64,000 nucleotides of DNA, from NCBI RefSeq assembly GCF_001522545.3, contig NC_031769.1:19637875-19701874 (forward strand), in the 5' to 3' direction. Made by a program: the position numbers and the translations under genes. The notes below the pieces were generated by a model. The model was not told where the DNA came from. It saw only the letters and a list, made by a program, of their open reading frames with translations, and ran no database searches. Below are positions 23,607 to 37,400 of this stretch, in pieces (positions within the stretch are counted from its first letter, which is position 1; each line of letters opens with the position of its first letter). Origin of the DNA: Parus major (taxonomy: Eukaryota > Chordata > Aves > Passeriformes > Paridae).

Positions 23607-25427
23607 CTGTAAGGATATACAATGGAATAACCTTTGAGGTTAAAAGATTTCAGAATCTAATAATAAATTAAAGTTCTATAATAAGAAAGCAAAAGAATTC
23701 AATGAGCATGTAGATTTTCAGTTCAACATGTGCATTGGGTTTTATTTTTTATGGACACCAAACAAAATATAATCAAATCTGATCAAAGCCCAATATTAAA
23801 AATATAAACATAAAAATAAATCAATATTTACTTCAGGATAACCTCTATATTCTATATTGAGATCCAAAGTAAAAGCTTATGGACTTTTTATTTTTAAACA
23901 CTCTCAAAACAAATACTGAGAAATGATATAATTATATTCTGGTTTTATTTTAGCTTGCTCTTATTATTCTACTTAAAAGGAAGCATGCTTACCTGTATTT
24001 TCTGTTGACATCTCTTTGTTTTCAGGAGCTTTTGAAAGGAAAAAAAGTTTATTCTGAATGGTTAAAAAGAGGCTTTTCAAAGTTCTTAAGTACCCATGTT
24101 TCTGACAATTCCCCCTGAATTTATGTGGTGACAATCACTTTCCCAGAGAGATGGAGCTAAGCATATGTAAAACTCTAGTAGGATGACTGGGGCTTTCGTC
24201 CTAAGAGCATCTGACTTCCTCAGTTGTGATACCCAAAATAACATGTAGAGACAGATTTCTGTTACTTCAAAAATTGCTTTCAAAAATGTTTATTTCTGAG
24301 AAACTCCCCACAGGATCCTTAGTAATTTTAAGGTGCTTCCCATCTTGAGTGTTAGCAGTGGATCATGAGCATTTTACTTGAGCTGAAAAGACTTTTCTAT
24401 TGTTGTAGCCCCTTCTGTCAGAGACACTCATTCCATGTTGATGTGGCTCCTATGGTAATTGCTCTTCCTGAACTTAGCAGGTAGTAAAAAGGTGAACAGA
24501 AAGATGAAGTTTAACCAAACAAAATGTCTATGTGCTGGACTACTTGGATTTAATCTCAGCTGGTAATTAATATTATGCATTTTCTTATAGATGATAATTT
24601 TTCTATCACAATACTACTAGTATTTTATTAAACGTGATTCTATCATACTGTAGATGAAGAACGCCACGAGAATGTTTGTCATGGTATTCTTGTAATCCAT
24701 CAGATCAGTAGTCAGTAAGGAAAGGAATCACCAATTCCAGCATTTCTACAAGACAGTTTGCACTGTACTCATCAGAACAAGATTTTGTTTGAGAATACAT
24801 TCAGCTGAAATTAGACAAAGTGTGGTTTTGAGCTTAGCTTTTGCCTAAACTCAGGGGTCTGAGGTATTTATGATGTCTGCACAGGGCTGATGGTGGTTCT
24901 AGAGGATGTAGGGGAGATGCCGCCATCTGAGAAGGCAGTCAGGAGCCATGTGGGACTTGTCCGTATTTAGGCAGCCACATCCTGCCATTAGAATTGATTC
25001 GTTTTGCACACAAACTTAGAGCATTTTGCATTTCTGTGTTGTACAATGAAAATACATTATTAGACATTATTAACCTTAACATACTAGGAATACTACTTAC
25101 TTTTCATTTTTTTACAGATATATCCTTTTTTGAAAGAACAGAGGTTGGCTTTCCAGTAGCCAGACAATGCACATAGTTCTCCACAGTCTTTAAGCCTTTT
25201 GTTTGATGGTTCTCCCAACTGCCAGTTGACAAAATCCATTGCAGATTTATCTGTCCATTCCCACTGTTCTAATATTAAAAAATAACATATATGTATAAAA
25301 TGCATGGATGTAGACAAATAGAATGAGTTGTAATGGAGAAAACAAAAATTTATAACATGAATATCTAGTTAAATGTTTCAATTATAATTTTAAGCATATT
25401 TAAGCATACTTCGAAGTAAATTTTGTG

Positions 25428-25463
<36 letters not shown>

Positions 25464-28400
25464 GCTTTCAAGTGTACAAAGTTGATTTCTTTTTAACATA
25501 ACATGTGATTTCATTTGATAGGGCAACAAATGATGAAAAATATTACCTCTGTCACCTTTCTTTAGCCCTACCCAAAAGTTCAGTGATTTTCCATGGAGTA
25601 TCTTAATGGTTTCTGACAGAAAGTTTGTTTCACTGTAGTCTCCTACTGATACCAAATCAGCACCTGAAAAAAATATTACAGAACACATCACAGTGGCTCA
25701 TTTCTTAGAGCTCAAGTCAATAAACACATAAAAAATATGAAAAAGTATATAAAAGACCAACTCTTCTGTATTATTCACTGCTCTTATTGTGGTTATTATA
25801 TCACTGTATGGTATTTTCTTTTTTGAGCATGACTGTATGTTGTATGGATGTAAATCTGCACAATTATATGGATTTTCTCAAATTTTCTGACTTTTTTTAG
25901 TCTTTGGTATTTTAGAGAAGAATAATTGCTCTCCTGCAATACTTTCGGATAGGTCTGACCAAATCCCAGACTGTGGTGCTGGTAGCCTGAAACAGATACA
26001 AGTGATGTAGTCACCACCGTGCCTGTTGCCACTACAGCTCTGTCCCTTACCTGAAGTGGCTGGGCAGCAGTTTTGGCAGTGCCTGATGATAACAGGTTAG
26101 GTAGGATATGTCAACAGATGGAGGTTTCAGTCCATAAGATGTCCAGAAGTTGATTTATAATTGCTATACACCCTGGCATTGCAAATACACAGAGTTGTGT
26201 TGGAATCATCAGGAAATGGCCGCCTTCCTGGCCTGGCCAGCGGGTAACAGGCAGGCAAAAGTGTAGGAATTTAGACCATGGAGCAGTGTCCAATTGTAAC
26301 CTTTCATCCTGGTTATTACTGTAATGTTGACTTTTTGTAGTAGTTATGTGATTTATCTTTCTGCAAAACCACTCCAGGAATTCTGTTGTCGTACAGCTGT
26401 ACAGCAAAACACCTTTGCTAAGCTACTTTTTCTGCTTGCTCAGTTATAGGTCAATGTTTTCAGATCTATGAGGAAGTGCCTTTAGAAATGTTTCCTACTC
26501 TTACTCACACTGAAATATATGTTGCATCGCACCAGTTCTCAGAAATGTGGAGCAAAGTGTCTTTTCCCTTCCCTGATGAAGGTACTGCTCTTCTCTCCAT
26601 GGAGGCAGCATGGGGCTGTTTCAGAGCAGAAACTGCATGGCTGGCTGTGTTTTACCAGTTCATGAAAGATAAACAGCTCCTGCATCTCATTTGTTGTCCA
26701 GACTGTGAGATCCCCTTAATGAACTGTGCCCTGGAACTAACAAACACCACTATCCTATGTCTTTATGTCTCCTGGATTACACTGTGTGTGACTCCCTCTT
26801 GTTTGGGGAAGGGAAAGCCAATGCTGCAGCCTGTGCCTTAGTATGTATGTAAAAGTGTTTATCACCCTGCCTAATTACTTTTTGCCATAAAACTTTTAGG
26901 AATTTAATATTTTTGAGGTACTCATATTTCACCTGATATTGAGATATGAGATGCTGCTGTCTCTGACAGATTACTTTTACTGTTCAAAATCACGCTTGCA
27001 AAAGCAACCAAAAAAAAATTAAATGTGAAGTTTTAACTTTATTTGAGATTTGGTTATCAACGTTATCCATTATTTTATGTGTTTAATTCATAATCAATCT
27101 TTCTAAGACTAAATACTCACCTAGTCGGGCACATTCCTCATGAGCTTGAGACCAGCTTCTTTTCTTGGAGGCCTCAAAGTAATAGCAGTGGCCAGAGAAA
27201 GGTATCCAAGATTTGTGTCTTCTTGATTCAGGGCATTTTCCAGGAAGTTGTGGGGGTTCAGTAGGGGCCATTACTGATAAGAGATCAAGTAGTTGGAGTC
27301 CAGCTGCTTTATATAACTTGTTCTTCCCATTATACTAGTATGACGAAACTAAACGACTATGTTAGGTTTGTAATCTTACAGGAAATGAAGCCTGTTCTAA
27401 GAAGAGCTTGAATATGGTTCAATATTTTCTTTGAGACAATATTTTCTCTTCATATTTACTTAACAATGTGATTTGACAGTATCAAAACCTTATAAAACCT
27501 TATAGTAGAAACTGTGAATGAAAGTGTTGGTATAACTATGCATAGTTTGCAGGATTTTTTATTAAACTGCATCCTGAATACATTCCATAGTGACTGATAT
27601 AATAGGAAGATTTTGGATGGGTAGATAAATGCAGATGGAATTTAAATTATATGTTCTGAAAAATTACATTTTCTTCCTCTAGGTCTTCTACAGTCTGTTT
27701 CTTTCCCTGATAAGAAATACTGAGCTTGAGTATTCCAGAATCATGAAGTGGAAAGAGACATTATATATGAATTCTGAGCACTTTTGTCAAATTAAAACAT
27801 CTTGGAACATAATCTGGCATGTAATTTTAAATTTGCTTATGATTCAACATCTTCCATCAAGTTGAAAAGTTCAAGAATGCAGCTAAATTTTGAAAACATA
27901 TTTATGCTTATCTTCATATAAATTATACAAGTTTGTGCTTGGAAGGCTTTCCAAGGGATTATTTACTTTATCATTGTGCTCACAGATGACATGAAGCTGA
28001 TATATTTTTTTAACAGATATTAGTCCTGTCTGTTCTTAGCAAGCTGTGGTGATGGAGATTCATTGATCTGTCCAGAGTATTTACTAAAGACTTCTGTATC
28101 GATAAAATTAGAAGGTTTTCAGTGCTGTATTTAACCTTTCCAACTCATATCAGACACATAGAAAGAATAAATTCCATCCCATAAGACTAATTTTTTAATA
28201 TTTAGTATTGATAATATGATTTCTTGTAGTCTTTGGTTTCTTAGTCTTCTGTCCAACTCCAGTCTTTTCTTTACATGATTGTTACCCAGTCATCAGAAAA
28301 CCCTAGCTGACCGAGAAGCTTTTCAAACTTTTGTACCCCAACCTGGATACAGAATTTCATATAAAGCCTTATGAAAACAGATCTTATAGCAAGTCAATTA

Positions 28401-31400
28401 CTTTTCTTAATAGAATGAATAGTATAAAGAATGAATAGTCAATCCTTTGGTTCTTAGGCTTTTGGTAATTACTATGAATCCATTAACTTTTGGAAAGAAT
28501 TCAGGTGAATATTTAGAACTAGTTATAATCCTGTCTTCATGTATACAGTATAAAGTATTTTTCCAGTAACTTATTACTCTATACTGCCTCTAGTCAAGAT
28601 GCATGTATGGAGTTACTCACCATCTGATTTTTTACAGACAGAAAATAATTTTTCCTTGCAGGAAGCTGTCTTCCAGGTGCCATCAGTGTCTAGGTATACA
28701 CATGCTAATGTCTGCTTTGGTTCTTCACTGGCCCACTTGCTGTAAGTTAATCTCCACCTGTCAATCCATTGATACTTGCCATTGGTCTGGAAGTAAAATC
28801 TATATGGTAATTTCATATTTGCTTACAGTGACATAGCTACTATACAGGATCCTCAAGAGGACTCACATAAGCAGTGTAGAATCATCTGCTTACTAGTGCC
28901 CCTTCTCAGCTTGTAAATGGTAACTGAAATGTACAGTGTCTGTCATCCACAAATATGAACACCTCCAAAAAATATCCAACATTAATTCAGAGCATTTTTT
29001 CAAGCATTGTGAAATGGAAGGGAAAAAAATAAAGAGGACATGAGAAAAGGCATGAAACTAGGAGTCAGGTAAGAGATTGTGTTGGAATGGCCACCCAGAC
29101 GTCTGCATAGAGAATGGGAGCGTGTGTAGGAGTGCTCTTAAGCAGCTGTGATCACCATTGCTTTTGTTGCAGTTATCGTGGCTGTGATTCATGCTGAAGA
29201 GTGCAGCATGTCAAAACACGCCTACCATCCAAATGTTCACCCTCTCCTGCCATAAAACTGATCTAGACATCTCACAAACAGAAAGGATTGTTTTTCCATA
29301 ATGTTCTAACTTCTAATGGGAGCAATTATGCCAATTACATTTTCAAATTAAAAAAATTTGGTCAATTTGGCCTTTGGTCAATATGTACCATATGATATAG
29401 CCTCCATATTCCTTTTACTAATATTTACCCAGTTTCTGTTCACAGCTGTAATTTGTTATTGCTACCATAAATAAGGCCACTCTAGTAAAATGTGTGAGCA
29501 TCAACACACGTATAAAAATCGTTTCTCCTTGGGTGTCAGGTGTGTGACCACTGATCACTGAGGTACATAAAGACATGGCAGGAGGACAGGATGTATATTG
29601 TGCCTGGGATCACTTTTAGATTAAAATAAACTTAAAATGTAGGAGATTTTACAATTTATATCCAAGGTAGTTTAAACTGCTCCAAACAACACACTACATT
29701 GTTGTATACTGGTTTTACAGGAACATTTCCTTGTGCTAAAGGAAGTCTCTATGAGTCTTATTGGAAGAATTCCAGTGCAAATGGCTGTTACACTGATATA
29801 ACATGCTGTTTGCAGCACTATGCTGGCAGGAATCCCAATGAGCAACAAGATCATACAGTGAAATCAGGTCCTGTGTCAGCCTGACTGCTTGTATGCAATG
29901 TATTTGTTCTTACCATGTTGCTGTTAAGACCAATCCACAGAGGCTCTCCATATTCGTCCGCAAGTAGGAACAACAGAGCCTGACTATATGGGTCTAAAAT
30001 GCTGGCAAGTTCTGAGGCATTGTTGTTGCAGTTTTGGTGTGCTTCCTCCCAACTCATTTTGGAACGAGTGACAGAATAGCTAATCCCATTAGAAGGGTCA
30101 AAAGCAAAGTCCAGCACTGTTGCTGGTGATTTAAAAAGTTTTGGATCTGTAGGAAAAAGGAAAAAATACGCCCTATGAGCAGTTAAATCTGGAGTCACAT
30201 ATTTGACTTGAGCAATTGAGTAACATTGTCATTATTTACAAACCTAATATAAAATGAGTAATGGAATGGAAGATCTTCTTAGCTGTTTATAATTAAGTAT
30301 AACATCAAAACAACAGTTCTGATAAAAGAAATGTATTTTCAGCCTCTGGCAATTTTGAATCAATAAATGCACAGTATTTTATACGGCAGAGGTAAATTTA
30401 CCTCATCATTCAAAAATAACACACCTTTCCTGCTTTTTTTAAAAATACTCCTTGCAGCTTAATGACTATGAAGTTTATATGGATAAGTGTTAAACTTACT
30501 AGTTTTGATATCCTACAGGTCAATATGAACATTATAATTCAAATATTTTTGGGCTTCATCTATTAAATTACACTTTTAAACATAAAATAATTTTCTTTTC
30601 TTATAGTCTGCTATGTTTTCTCAAAAACATTGCTGAGTAACAGTGGGAGGCAGAATGGGCCCTTAAGTTTTACTGATTCTTTACCTATAAACCAAAACAA
30701 AATGAAACAAAACAAAACCTAAACTAAACTGAAATAAAGTATGTTAAACAAGAAAATTTGTTTTAATCCTTATCATTTTCAAGATTAAAAATACAGAACT
30801 CACCACTATCCTTCTGGCATATATACCCTCTGTAGTTATAACATTCCTCATTATTCCATTTTCCTGTGTCATCAGCAGGACCTCTCTTCAGGGAAACGCA
30901 ATCAAACTGTTAAAAACAAGGAAAAGAATATACATGAATATTAGAAGTTATAAAAGAAAGTACTATAACTGAGCAGTTTCAGGTTTGGTTGTTTTTTGGT
31001 TCTGATGTTGTAGGATGTGTCACTACTCTAGAAATACCTTTCGTTCATCCTTCTCTGTCCTTTCTGACCTCCCTTGTGGTGGCCAGCTCCCCTGTTGTAC
31101 ACTCTTCTGCTCATCCTGCTTGTTCATTTAGTTATTTTCCAGGAGAAATACTTGAAAGGCATTATTATTTTTAAGAACTTTTCCCCACAATATCTGTCCC
31201 CACTAATAAGTGACTCAGTAAGGTTTTGAATAAGAATGAAATGGAGGTTGTGCTTCATATTTCACCTGCAAAGACAGCTATAAATAGTGCTGATTCTTGA
31301 CAAAATCACCTAGATTACAGTCTTTGGCAGAGCTCTCATCAGCTCTAGTTCTTAGAATTTCTCTTTCAGCTACATGAGATCAGCTTGAGAAGCTGAGATG

Positions 31401-34400
31401 TCAAGCTTTTTACAATCTGCAGTCTCCTCTGCTAAGCTGACACGGGGTAATTGTTGAGCCTTTGGGCCTTTGAAAAGGATCCTCTGAAGGAGAGAGCTGT
31501 TAGTGTCTTGAAAGTGAAGAAGAAAAGTAGGATGTACCTTTACACTTTTTTTTTTTTTTCCTGCTTAGTATTTTCTAGTATTACTAGAGCAGCAGTGGAG
31601 CTATGGATTGTGCAGTGTCATTTATGTCTTCCTGCATGCCTTGACCAATGGCTACATGGGCAAGAGCAGCATGAATTGGCTCAGGTGTAGATAATCTGGT
31701 TGTCCAGATCCCTGGCTTCTCTAAAGGTACGGACACAAAATGATGGGAGAATGGACAGTGAGTGGAATGACATATTGTGAAGGGCAAGTTAGAAAAGCAA
31801 GATATAGAAATGGTAATGTGCGTGTGTAAATCTGTCTGTATTGGTATGATTATGTAAAATCCTATTTTATTTACTGCATTATGAAGTTTAATTTAAGCAC
31901 TGGCAATGGAGAGGGTTTGATGGGCTTAGAAAGTAGTTGACATCTATTGGCCCTTAGTAATTCAATTACAAATTTAAAAAGGGAAGAAGTTAAAATGCTG
32001 AACTCTTTTCTCTTGCATCCTCTTCTCCTTCCTTCATAGACATGAAAATAATGGTGTGTTAACTTCTAAAATTCGAATGTTGTATTTATGTTCTCTGAAA
32101 AACTAACAATTTACTATGAAAAAGAAAGCTTAATTCAATATATCCAATTTTTATTCAATCAGTTCATTGCTGCAATTTTTTCAAATACTTTCACAAAATT
32201 ACAGCAATTCTATTTTATGCTCTGAAATATCTAGAATACTCAAACATTGAAAGGTTTTATATCTAGTCCCAGTGAGTCCCAGTGTAAAGACAGATGTCCA
32301 ACCAATGGAGAAGGCTGGGAAAATGTCTGTAGTGAAGTGAGCTGCTTACTGGAAGTGGTGCTTCTCCTCAGATTTACACTTGATGGTAAACACTAAGCAA
32401 TATTTACCTGCAGCCGATTTTGGCCATCTTCTGGATGCAGACTGTCATACAAAATAGGTTCTACAAGTTTTGGAGAATCTTTATCCCAGTTTGTATATGA
32501 GACAGCACTTCCATCAGACCAAACAAAGTTGAGTTCACTGAGCAAATCATTCAAGCCAATCCAAAGATCATTTGAAGCATCCTTCAAGTGGTAAGTAAGA
32601 AAAGCTAGGAAAAAAAGCCAACAGAGAAGATTAAAGTGTCAGATGATCAGTCAAAATATCAAATCATAAACAAATACTTAACTGTTTTGTTCATTAAAGT
32701 CTTGTAAAAATATTTTAATTACATTTGATCAGAAATTTATCTGAGCTCATTATTTCAAGGTTATGCCAAGCCCTTGCCTGTGAAAAACCTCAAAGTGTCA
32801 AAATATTAGAGAACAATGAAGGAAGATTGGAAAGAGGAAAGAAAAAATAAAAAGCCTGTCTGACCACCATGATATCTAATGAGTTCACTTATTTCTGCAG
32901 TCAGGATGAGCCACTTGACTGATGAAAATATGTGGCTATGTACAGCTGCAGATGGAAGGCAGGGAACATAGGCAAGGTGAAAATATGTTGTTCTCTGACA
33001 TTCTGCTAAATTAAGTTGCAGAATTTAGGCAGAAGTATAGAAGCATATCCTATTCTATTTCTGGCAAAAACAGAACATGCATTCTGGTTTTTCTTCTGTG
33101 CCTAAAGCTACAAATGCCAGATCTGGATTTTTAATTTTATCCTAATTTGTGCCCATAAATAATGTAAGACACTTTGCATGAAACATGAGGAAGCAATCCT
33201 TAGCATCACTAGCATTCCCCAAACAGATTGTCAGTTCTAAAAACATTTCATGCCATGGCAATATAGTCAATGTTGAGTATACAAATTATAAAAAGCATAT
33301 ATTTTCATACTGACACTTGCCTTTGCAGGAAATGACCACTTTATATAGAATAAAAGCTCTCTATTACCTAAGGGGCTGTTGCACTATACCTTGAACTTTT
33401 TCATTATGTATGCTTGCCAAGTTTCCTCCAAGGTTCATGCAAACTCTTCTTCCAGTATTCCAGTAATCAAAGCCGGAGCCAAAAAATTTGTAACACTATG
33501 GAAAAATAAGTATAGACTGTTAGAGTGACAGCACAAAGAATTTAGATATGAATTACACTAGTGTAATTAAAATCAGCCTCTCAGACCCCCAAATATTTTT
33601 TCAAAGTTAACTTGGATCTGGAGCCAAGTCAAAGCTATTTACACATTTTAAATTTGCTTTCTAACTTTCTATAAGGGACTGACAAGGTCACAACAAAACT
33701 CAAATAGCTATTTACAAACCACAGTAGGAATCTGATGAGAATCTAATGTTCTAGTTAACTCAGAGATTTCAAGAAGCTATTCACCACCACAAGTCAAAGA
33801 CAAAGAGCTAACACTGTAGGAAAAGCCCAGCCCATGTGTGGAATTGCTGGAACTTTATGGAAAAATCTTTTTGACCCAGTCTCTGTGATCAGAGTACTCT
33901 TGTGTGTATTCAGCCTTCTTCATTGTACAGCTCTTTTAATAATGGAAGTACATGATTAATTTCTTAAAAAGTGTGTAGCCATCACATTACCAATACATAT
34001 TCACCTTCAAAGGTTCTTATAATTATGAGTATGTCTCATCTGCCCTCTCCATGTTTGCAGCTCACTCTCTGCTCTGTGCCATGCCAGTAGCACAGTCGGA
34101 GAATTATTTTGCAAGGTTTGTGGAAAATAACAACTTTGATGACTGTAACCTGTCATAAACTCACCTGGTGTAATATCCATGTGTGCCTTTATAACAGTAC
34201 TGTTTATATTAGGAAATAGAACCCTCACTTAACAAGCACATCAAGTTTGTCCTTTTGGGAAAGAGGCAAGCATTACATTGAAGCCTGTTTTGAAAAAAAA
34301 TGTCTTATTTCTGATTTGTTCCATCTCAAATGACTAATTTTGTGCTATGTCTGATGCTTTCAAATTAATTCACTTCTTCAATTATTTGAAACATATATAC

Positions 34401-37400
34401 AATGTGAAAGTTTTCCCACTGTGCCTCAGATGACTGCTTCTCAAGAAAACAATTAAAAATCTGTAAAACCACCATTTTGCAGTAATTAGCCAACAGGTTC
34501 ATTTTTTAATGCAACTGAAAAAAGAGGTCTGAGAGACAAAAGGCCTCTAGTATATCTTTAAGTACCTTCCCAAGCAGTAATATCATTGTGCTTAGATGAA
34601 AGTATCATACCTGATTTTTAAATAAAATCCAGTCTGCAGGACATCCTCCAGGAGTTGAAGGTACTGCTGAAGGGAGGGTTGCATTTAAAAAACTTCTGTG
34701 CCTCTCACAGATATAGCCATTGGAAAAACCACAGCTGACATCATTCCACAAGCCTGAAATCAGTTGAAGTTTAGGTGCTAAGACATGGAATATGATTGAA
34801 AGATTGTGGGAAAGGGAACTGGTTTCTGGGCTTTTAAGTTCAGAAGCAATGTGCCTGGGAATGTGGAATAACCTGCATCAGCTCAACTCTACCTCCTACT
34901 GTCACTGTATACAGGGGCATTTGGTCCTGCTGTGACTGGGGGAGAAGTGGCCAGAAAAGATGGCCTCTCAGTGGAACCCTCCCAAACAGCTCTGTTGAAC
35001 TGAAAGGTGCAAGTGTAAAGTAATGCTTTATCACTGTGTGAGTGCAGAATGTGAAATTCCATATATTTTCTATGCTCATACTAACTATTCTCTTATTATT
35101 AAATCAATTCTCTCAGTATTCAAAAATATATTTTAAAAATATTATATTACAATATTCTCTATTTCTAAGAAATATTTTAAAATAAGTGTTATCAAATTAT
35201 AGTTATTTTGTTAACATTGCTGCTGATTTGAAGAGAATATTTTTTTTTGTGCAGCTAAAACATCAGTGATCAAATTGCTGCTGCATTCCTTGTTAAAATC
35301 AATATTCCATTTTTATGGATGATATGGCCCCTGAAGAAACCTCAAGTATAATGATTATTTTTGTTATGAATATTTCTCAAACTTGCTGGGAAAGAATGGG
35401 TGAAAACTGGTAAGACATTTTTAACACTAGAAGAGTAGCACGCATAAAATTACTTCAAAAACTGGAGTTGTGTAACTCACCATCTTCTTTATTTAAAACC
35501 ACACAATTTTCTTGAGCATGTGCGAAGTTTGGCTCACCCTGTGCCCAAGCTGCATAATGCACTGGGCTTCCACTCATCCAACTGAAAAACAGTAGTGGTT
35601 GGTGAGACAATGACCATGAAACAATTGAGAAAAATTTTCCTTTTTTAAAAAATTACATCTGAGTCTGTCTGTAAATTGAGTTTCCATTAGGATTAAAAGA
35701 TCTTAGATAATGAAATCCCTGCATATCAAGTCAAAAATACCTTTACTTTTAACAAATATTATCGACATATTCCTAGCATACAAAAATTCCATTTACAACT
35801 GTTTTTGTGCAATGTAGTTTAACCAAGGGAGGGCACACATTTCAACATGCATTATCATTCTCTGAATATGCATTTAACTCCATTGCAGTGGTTGCTCCAG
35901 AAGGAACTCTGACAATACAATATTCCTACAACTGCTTTTTATGGCTCTTGATGTAGTTTATTTACCTACCTGAACTGTTGATCAGAATCCTGGATTAATC
36001 CTATGAGATATGAGTTCAGTTTGCCATTTCTTAAGATCTAAACATAAAAAGTTATTTTTAATTGGCGTTTTCCAATATTTATTAGTCATCTAATAAAAGA
36101 AAAAAAGTATGGATTTTTGCTGAGGAAACAAAGAAATTAATACATATTCTTTAAATGATTGTGCACAGTCACCTGAGACACCATACAACTTAGAGTTTTG
36201 CTCTGTTGTTTTTACTGATACATTCCCATTTTTGGTTGAATTACTGGTATGATCAAAGCTTTCAAAATTCTGTTCTCAATTTAAAAAGTCAAAGAAGACT
36301 TGAGGAAAAACATTTAGTATAAAATTTTTAATACTTTCCTGGTTTTAAGCAGCTATATATTTCATGTGTCTCAAGCTGTCTGAGTTCTTCTCCTGTTGTA
36401 TCCCTTCTCACACAATAGAAGCAAACATCTAATAGTGTGACTCAGAAAGGTGTTTGTGTGGCTAAGTTGGTATTAGTAAACCAAACAGGATTATGGCAGA
36501 GGTTTGAGGTACCATTCATGCTATTAAGTTCTCAGCATTCCCCTGCTGTGCTTCAGCTGTGGTACAAGGAAACTGTAATAATCCATGAAGGGCTGTTGGA
36601 ACGATCACTGTAACATGGAACAGTCTAAGCCTTTGTTTGAAAAGCTATTTTGGAGAGCAACATGACCTCCAGATAGGACTATCAAAGCTACACTGGCAGC
36701 TGGCTCAATCTATGTGTAATATATTCTAGCATATGATATTCAGATAAGAGGCAACCACCCTGCCTCCTTCAGGCAGAAACACTCCTTCAGTGTTTTCTGA
36801 GAATACATCTACTCTGCCTGTTCATTGCACAGTAGGTATTTGCTCAGAACTCCATTCAGTTCAATTTTACAAACAGTAAATTCTTTTACATGTTTTATTT
36901 CCTAAAGTGAAGATTCATTTAGCAGAATAAATATTTTTTCATAGAATATTTAAACCTAATCCTAATAAAATTCTAGTAGTAGTAATATTTGGTAAAAGTG
37001 GTAATATTATGCAACAAGCACATTCTTCTGTACTTCACAAGAGGAGAATATGTACAAAGAGTATATAGCCATACAGTGTATAACATAACAAAATTTCTCC
37101 TTACGTATTTCCACAAAAATTTTCTTTCATTATTATTTCCAATAGTAGCAAGATTTCCACGATTGTTTTTGCAGAACGTTCTGGCTTTCTCCATAGAGGT
37201 CTTTTCTTGGCTGAAAAAATATTGTTTGTCTCCTTTTACAATCCAGCCATCTTCTGTGATTTCATATGCTGCAATCCAGAAGAGAAATATCAGAATTCTC
37301 CTCAGTTCTTATGCAAAGCTGGTGGTGTTACATTCCACCACCCTTTAGGTAAGTGAAAATAAACAGAAGCTTACTGGTAGAAGGGCCCAGAGGTTCTGGT

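Noticed and set aside
26476..26841. 121-codon plus-strand open frame in an MRC1L intron
   Set aside because: No family resemblance, no splice partners, antisense within an intron; expected by chance at this window size.
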